NCBI GenBank assembly: GCA_040902925.1
Contig: JBBDWJ010000179.1
Span: 1 to 27,179 of the forward strand
Direction of reading: 5' to 3'
Source: JBBDWJ01 sp040902925
Lineage (GTDB): Bacteria > Acidobacteriota > Terriglobia > Bryobacterales > UBA6623
DNA: 27,179 nucleotides
The notes below the pieces were generated by a model, which saw only the letters and a program-made list of their open reading frames with translations, ran no database searches and was not told the DNA's origin. The position numbers and the translations under genes are program-made. This document shows positions 24,128 through 27,179 of the stretch, piece after piece. Position 1 is the first letter of the stretch; each line of letters opens with the position of its first letter.

Positions 24128-24487
24128 TCAACGCAGTTCGATGAAACGCTGGCCGGCTTCGAGTTGTGCTTCGATATCGGACCACAGGCGCTGAACGGTT
24201 TCCAGCAGCGCCTTAGTACGGCAGTTGCCGATGCGTATCCAAATGAGACGGGCTTGAGGTGAAGGTTCGCCCGCCTCGGGCGCGCTCGTCCATTCCGAAG
24301 CCAGCAAGAACAGAAAATCCTCATCTTTGCTAATAACGATGTAGTTGTTCTGGCGAGCGTATTCCCAGATCTCGGCATCCGTCGCGTCGCCTAAGCCAAG
24401 CTCTTGTACATGCTTGCACTCGACTTGCCGGGAAACCAGCCATCGCGCCAGGGCCGCGGGCAATTGGTTATCCACCAGGAACTTCAC
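24128..24487 (-). CDS. DUF5615 PIN-like protein, putative toxin
   Basis: A 119-aa PIN-like (Mut7-C related) protein of the DUF5615 family. 'KFLVDNQLPAALARWL' (residues 2-17) gives the first acidic residue D6. 'LGDATDAEIWEYARQNNYIVISKDEDFLFL' (about 32-61) provides the central Glu and the D-x-D pair. 'LIWIRIGNC' is the usual strand after the active site. Family members are predicted nucleases paired with DUF433 antitoxins. It starts with GTG at 24487, overlapping the DUF433 stop as GTGA. The acidic cluster looks intact; activity is inferred. Confidence 0.82.
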   Translation of the reverse strand: MKFLVDNQLPAALARWLVSRQVECKHVQELGLGDATDAEIWEYARQNNYIVISKDEDFLFLLASEWTSAPEAGEPSPQARLIWIRIGNCRTKALLETVQRLWSDIEAQLEAGQRFIELR

Positions 24488-24714
24488 GACGCCTGGAGGA
24501 CGGTGTGGTCCGTTTGATGAGCGGCGTACTCGATGGCCGCATAAATATCTTCCCGTTCAAGGAAGGGGTAGTCGGCGAGAATCTCATCCAGATCCGCTCC
24601 AGCGGCAAGAAGCTCGAGGATGTCGGTGACACGGATGCGCTGCCCACGAATGCAGGGGCGCCCCCCGCATTTGCCAGCCTCAACTGTGATACGTTTGAGC
24701 CGTTCGATGGTCAT
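24484..24714 (-). CDS. DUF433 antitoxin-like protein
   Basis: A 76-aa DUF433 protein, predicted helix-turn-helix antitoxin and first gene of the pair. The signature 'CGGRPCIRGQRIRVTDILELLAAGADLDEILADYPFLEREDIYAAIEYAAHQ' runs through residues about 16-67, the full family core. It overlaps the DUF5615 gene by 4 nt, so translation is coupled. The ATG at 24714 has an A-rich upstream (AGAAAATA) rather than a strong ribosome site. By analogy with other DUF433/DUF5615 pairs it should neutralise the partner and may bind its own promoter, but no operator palindrome was recognised in 24715-24760. Confidence 0.85.
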   Translation of the reverse strand: MTIERLKRITVEAGKCGGRPCIRGQRIRVTDILELLAAGADLDEILADYPFLEREDIYAAIEYAAHQTDHTVLQAS

Positions 24715-24991
24715 TATTTTCTGGTTCCGACATTCCTAGGATACGACGCGGAACGCCCAGCGGCAACAGCTCTCCCCCCCTGATCACAACGATATCCCGC
24801 ACCGCGGTCAACGCGCCAAGGATGACGACACGGTCGGCACTCGATGTTGGCGGCAGGACGCCAGCAGGTCGCGAGACTGCGGAATCCAGCAGCGCAGTCA
24901 TCGCCGGCGCGGACTTGGACACCGTCGTTGCCGCCCGGATCTGAACGGCACCTCTGTGGTTACAATGAAAATTCCACCTGGAGGCCAGCCC

Positions 24992-25531
24992 ATGGAACCC
25001 ATCGGCGACCACATTCGCGCCTACAACTTCCAGATCGAGATATCGGGGGCTGCGGTCGGCGTCGCCAAACAGGTCTTGGGATTGGACGGCGTGTCGAATT
25101 CCGGGCTGGGCGCCGGCGGCATACTGGCGGCCCGCTCGCCGGTCGAAGTGGCGGGGGCGGGTGCGCGCTTCGGCGGGCAATACTACGTCAACCCCGTGAC
25201 ACACACCATTGGAGGGAACTCATCGGCGGCGCCCGGCGCAACCGTCGTTCCCTTGCAACTGAAAGTCATCGTATTGGCGATGCGGCCCACGGATCACCGC
25301 GGCGCCAACGAGCTTTCTGTATGGTGGGGCCAAAAGACCTCGCCGCAGTTGGGACGCCGAAGCGTCGCGATCGTGCAGCGCGACGCGACAGGTCGAGAGT
25401 TGCGGCGCTACTCGATGGATGGCTGGCTCGTCACTTGGCAAGGGCCGCCCATTTTGCCGGGCCGTCCTGATCCGCCTCCGGAGGTTGCGCGAGTCGAGAT
25501 CGCGGCGGCAAATCTGCGGCTAGGCCGCTAG
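24992..25531 (+). CDS. Phage T4 gp19-like tail-tube protein (contractile injection system type), solitary
   Basis: A 179-aa protein resembling the gp19/Pvc tail-tube family (Phage_T4_gp19). The start 'RAYNFQIEISGAAVGVAKQVLGLDGVSNS' (residues 9-37) matches the opening 'F.F.VEI.G...G.FSEVSGLE' strand. 'VVPLQLKVIVLAMRPTDHRGANELSVWW' corresponds to the 'L.LKRG......LW.W' part. The C-terminus 'RRSVAIVQRDATGRELRRYSMDGWLVTWQGPPI...EVARVEIAAANLRL' follows the family pattern 'R....I.L.DE.G....RW...NA.P.KW.GP...........IE.LE..HEGL'. It has no signal peptide and no tail sheath, baseplate or capsid gene nearby. The ATG is taken at 24992 because GGAGG is 7 nt upstream; a GTG at 24956 is less likely. Resemblance is visible by eye; a profile search would settle it. 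Confidence 0.65.
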   Translation: MEPIGDHIRAYNFQIEISGAAVGVAKQVLGLDGVSNSGLGAGGILAARSPVEVAGAGARFGGQYYVNPVTHTIGGNSSAAPGATVVPLQLKVIVLAMRPTDHRGANELSVWWGQKTSPQLGRRSVAIVQRDATGRELRRYSMDGWLVTWQGPPILPGRPDPPPEVARVEIAAANLRLGR

Positions 25532-25575
25532 TGTCCCGAGTCAGAAATTCTCACTCTCAATCCCCAGGACCAAAC

Positions 25576-26043
25576 ATGAGATTTCGGCTACCCGCTTCCT
25601 TCCATACGAGCAAGACTGTCCGGCTGCACACTTTCGCCTTCGCGACGCTGGCGATTGCCGGATCGGCCATCACCACGTTCTTCCGTGTGTACTCGGTGGA
25701 CATTTTCTATTTCGATATATACTTCCCCATCGCCATCGGCCACTTGGTCCTGGCGGCAGCCAGCCTGTTCGGTGTGTTCGCCGTCAGTTGGACGATCTTT
25801 CAGGCGCTCGCCCGCCGCGGTCCTCATGAACCGCTCGGGCAAACTCACTTTTGGCTGACGCTTGCGGGGATACTGCTTTCGGTCGGATGTATGTCAGCCT
25901 TCACTGTGGGACTGGCTCGTTCCGCTGTATCAGCCACCAATGCGGCCACGCTCACCATGTATGCCCTATTTCTCACGCTGGGCGCGCAACTCGTGCTTCC
26001 GGTGGCCGCCTTGATGAGCTTCTTCCGTCCAAAAACGGATTGA
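25576..26043 (+). CDS. Small membrane protein resembling a fragment of cytochrome c oxidase subunit I
   Basis: A 155-aa protein with about four transmembrane helices (about 18-37, 50-77, 92-110, 122-148). Residues 41-59 (VDIFYFDIYFPIAIGHLVL) align without gaps to the subunit I segment 'LDIQLHDTYFVVAHFHYVL'. 'EPLGQTHFWLTLAG' (85-98) matches the following 'E.LGK.HFWL.F.G'. In subunit I this segment holds the His ligands of heme a3 and heme a. Here the a3 position is Ile54 and the a position is His56, and the Mg-binding His is Phe46 while Asp47 is kept. So it cannot be a normal oxidase. It starts 44 nt after the tail-tube-like gene on the same strand; ATG 25576 is preferred (AGGA 8 nt upstream) over GTG 25531, which overlaps the previous stop. 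Function unknown. Confidence 0.6.
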   Translation: MRFRLPASFHTSKTVRLHTFAFATLAIAGSAITTFFRVYSVDIFYFDIYFPIAIGHLVLAAASLFGVFAVSWTIFQALARRGPHEPLGQTHFWLTLAGILLSVGCMSAFTVGLARSAVSATNAATLTMYALFLTLGAQLVLPVAALMSFFRPKTD

Positions 26044-26065
26044 TCGGCGAAACCTGCCGCCACAC

Positions 26066-27154
26066 TCAGCCCTTCTGCCGAATGGAATACAGGCGGCTCG
26101 CAGTCCGAATCAAAAGCCGGTCTCCCACGATCGCCGGCGTCGCCATAGCCATTTCCCCAAGGGCGTTGACGTGCAGCACCTCGAACGTCTCGCCCGCTGA
26201 CAGGACGTAAGTGTCGCCCAGCTCGCTCAAGCAGAATACTTTGTCGTTGTAAGCCCAGGGTGACGAGGTGAACGCGCCAGCCTCACGCTCGACGCGTGCT
26301 TTGTAGTCCTGCTCGCCGGTCTTGGCGTCAAACCGGCCGAGGATTCCCTTGTCGTAGAGCACGTATATCGAATCTTTATAAGCCACAGGCGTGGGAATAT
26401 AAGTACCTGCGCGCTCGACGGCCCAGGTCACATATTCGCTCGGCTTATCCCCCTCTTTGGTGGAAATATCGCCGGAGGCTCCCGGACGGATAGCAAATAA
26501 TGGGCGCGTCTGGCCCGCGTCGAGATAGAGCAGCCCGTTGTAGGCGAATGGGCTCGGCGCGGGGTTTCCCGTCATCCCCGAGAGCCGCCAGAGTTCCTTG
26601 CCCTCCAGGTCGTAGCTGACGGTGATTCCCGGTCCGATGGTCACGACTTCGGTGCGCAGCTCGTTCGACCACACAAATGGCGTCGCCCAGCCCGAGTTGC
26701 GCGAGTTTGCGCCTCCGGAACCGATATCGCGAACTACCCGCCACAGTTGCTTTCCCGTCCGCTTGTCGAACGCGGCCAGGAACGGTTGCTTCTCGTTATC
26801 GTTCAGCACCAGCAGTTGATTCCCCACCAGCGCCGGCGAAGCGCCAGTTCCAAAATCCAGATAGATCGGAAACGCTTCGAGCGGTGCCGCCCAGACCTGT
26901 TCGCCATCGAGGTCGTAGGCATAGAGGCCGAGGTTGCCGATGTAGACGTACACGCGCTCGCCGTCGGTCACCGGGGTTTCGGACATAAAACTGTTCTTGC
27001 GGTGACGCCCGCCGGGAGGATGCCCGGCATGGATTTCCTTCTGCCAAACCACCTCGCCCGTTTCGATATCGAGACAATAGAGAAAGTAGTGCAGCACGAC
27101 CTCGTCGGGCATCTCCATATCGCGGGCCACTGCTGTCCGGCTAAAATCTCTCAC
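26066..27154 (-). CDS. PQQ-like beta-propeller repeat protein, apparently N-terminally truncated
   Basis: A 362-aa beta-propeller protein of the PQQ-like/BamB-repeat type. Blades show repeated 'LYCLDIETGEVVWQKEI', 'VYVYIGNLGLYAYDLDGEQVW', 'FLAAFDKRTGKQLWRVV', 'VSYDLEGKELWRLSG' and 'LGRFDAKTGEQDY' units. 'SFMSETPVTDGERVYVY' is typical of propellers in Acidobacteriota and Planctomycetota. No catalytic Asp/Cys-Cys set is seen, so PQQ binding is doubtful. Homologues usually carry a signal peptide and a first blade ('SSP.V.GDRVF') upstream. Here the frame is closed by a TGA at 27176-27178, giving a start at GTG 27154 or ATG 27118. Either a frameshift near the window edge or a shorter protein explains this. 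It is convergent with the small membrane protein, 22 bp away. Confidence 0.75.
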   Translation of the reverse strand: MRDFSRTAVARDMEMPDEVVLHYFLYCLDIETGEVVWQKEIHAGHPPGGRHRKNSFMSETPVTDGERVYVYIGNLGLYAYDLDGEQVWAAPLEAFPIYLDFGTGASPALVGNQLLVLNDNEKQPFLAAFDKRTGKQLWRVVRDIGSGGANSRNSGWATPFVWSNELRTEVVTIGPGITVSYDLEGKELWRLSGMTGNPAPSPFAYNGLLYLDAGQTRPLFAIRPGASGDISTKEGDKPSEYVTWAVERAGTYIPTPVAYKDSIYVLYDKGILGRFDAKTGEQDYKARVEREAGAFTSSPWAYNDKVFCLSELGDTYVLSAGETFEVLHVNALGEMAMATPAIVGDRLLIRTASRLYSIRQKG

Positions 27155-27179
27155 TGGCCGATAACCGGTGGGGAATCAA

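Noticed and set aside
24680..24904. Minus-strand small frame giving 'VVILGALTAVRDIVVIRGGELLPLG' between the DUF433 and tail-tube-like genes
   Set aside because: It overlaps the DUF433 start by 35 nt, has no ribosome site and matches no family I recognise. The 277-bp gap 24715-24991 therefore has no supported gene.
24961..24966. TACAAT as the -10 of the tail-tube-like gene
   Set aside because: No -35 partner and no TGn extension; the position is plausible but the evidence is too weak to annotate.

Overview
The window is 27 kb of GC-rich, gene-dense bacterial chromosome, probably from Acidobacteriota (Solibacter/Bryobacter type). This is an inference from gene content: a Tat-exported Gfo/Idh/MocA oxidoreductase, Tat-exported amidohydrolases, a DUF1592 cytochrome next to a DUF1552 protein, an exported sulfatase, a cytochrome-PQQ dehydrogenase fusion and a remnant resembling an FtsX-type permease. 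Planctomycetota or Verrucomicrobiota are the main alternatives. No rRNA, tRNA, CRISPR array, transposase or complete prophage was seen.

Layout. 1-321: permease-like remnant and copy 1 of a 20-bp palindrome. 322-2641: divergent M48 metalloprotease and class-V aminotransferase. 2672-3356: Phd/VapC toxin-antitoxin pair with a palindromic operator over its promoter. 3498-7420: four minus-strand genes (two tandem Tat-exported amidohydrolases, an SDR and an exported cupin), then a divergent SDR at 7711. 8528-12579: Tat Gfo/Idh/MocA protein, DUF6544 protein and a TMTC-like GT-C/TPR membrane protein. 12824-16375 (+): membrane-anchored cytochrome c-PQQ dehydrogenase, endonuclease III and a DedA/VTT membrane protein. 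16372-20379 (-): frameshifted CBM9-like gene, M20 peptidase and sulfatase. 20722-24011 (-): DUF1592 and DUF1552 pair. 24128-24714 (-): DUF433/DUF5615 toxin-antitoxin-like pair. 24992-26043 (+): solitary phage/contractile-injection tail-tube-like protein followed by a small membrane protein resembling a piece of cytochrome oxidase subunit I. 26066-27154 (-): PQQ-like beta-propeller protein near the window edge.

Functionally the window reads as an exported catabolic and periplasmic redox region (amidohydrolases, oxidoreductases, sulfatase, peptidases, c-type cytochromes) with two small toxin-antitoxin cassettes and small dispersed palindromes. The least explained items are the tail-tube/oxidase-fragment pair at 24992-26043, and the three-copy palindrome at 232, 3438 and 20474, whose stem changes are compensatory or wobble-preserving.

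Many start codons here were chosen by Shine-Dalgarno position and signal peptide, so several genes are shorter than their longest open frame. GTG or TTG starts are used for at least five genes.
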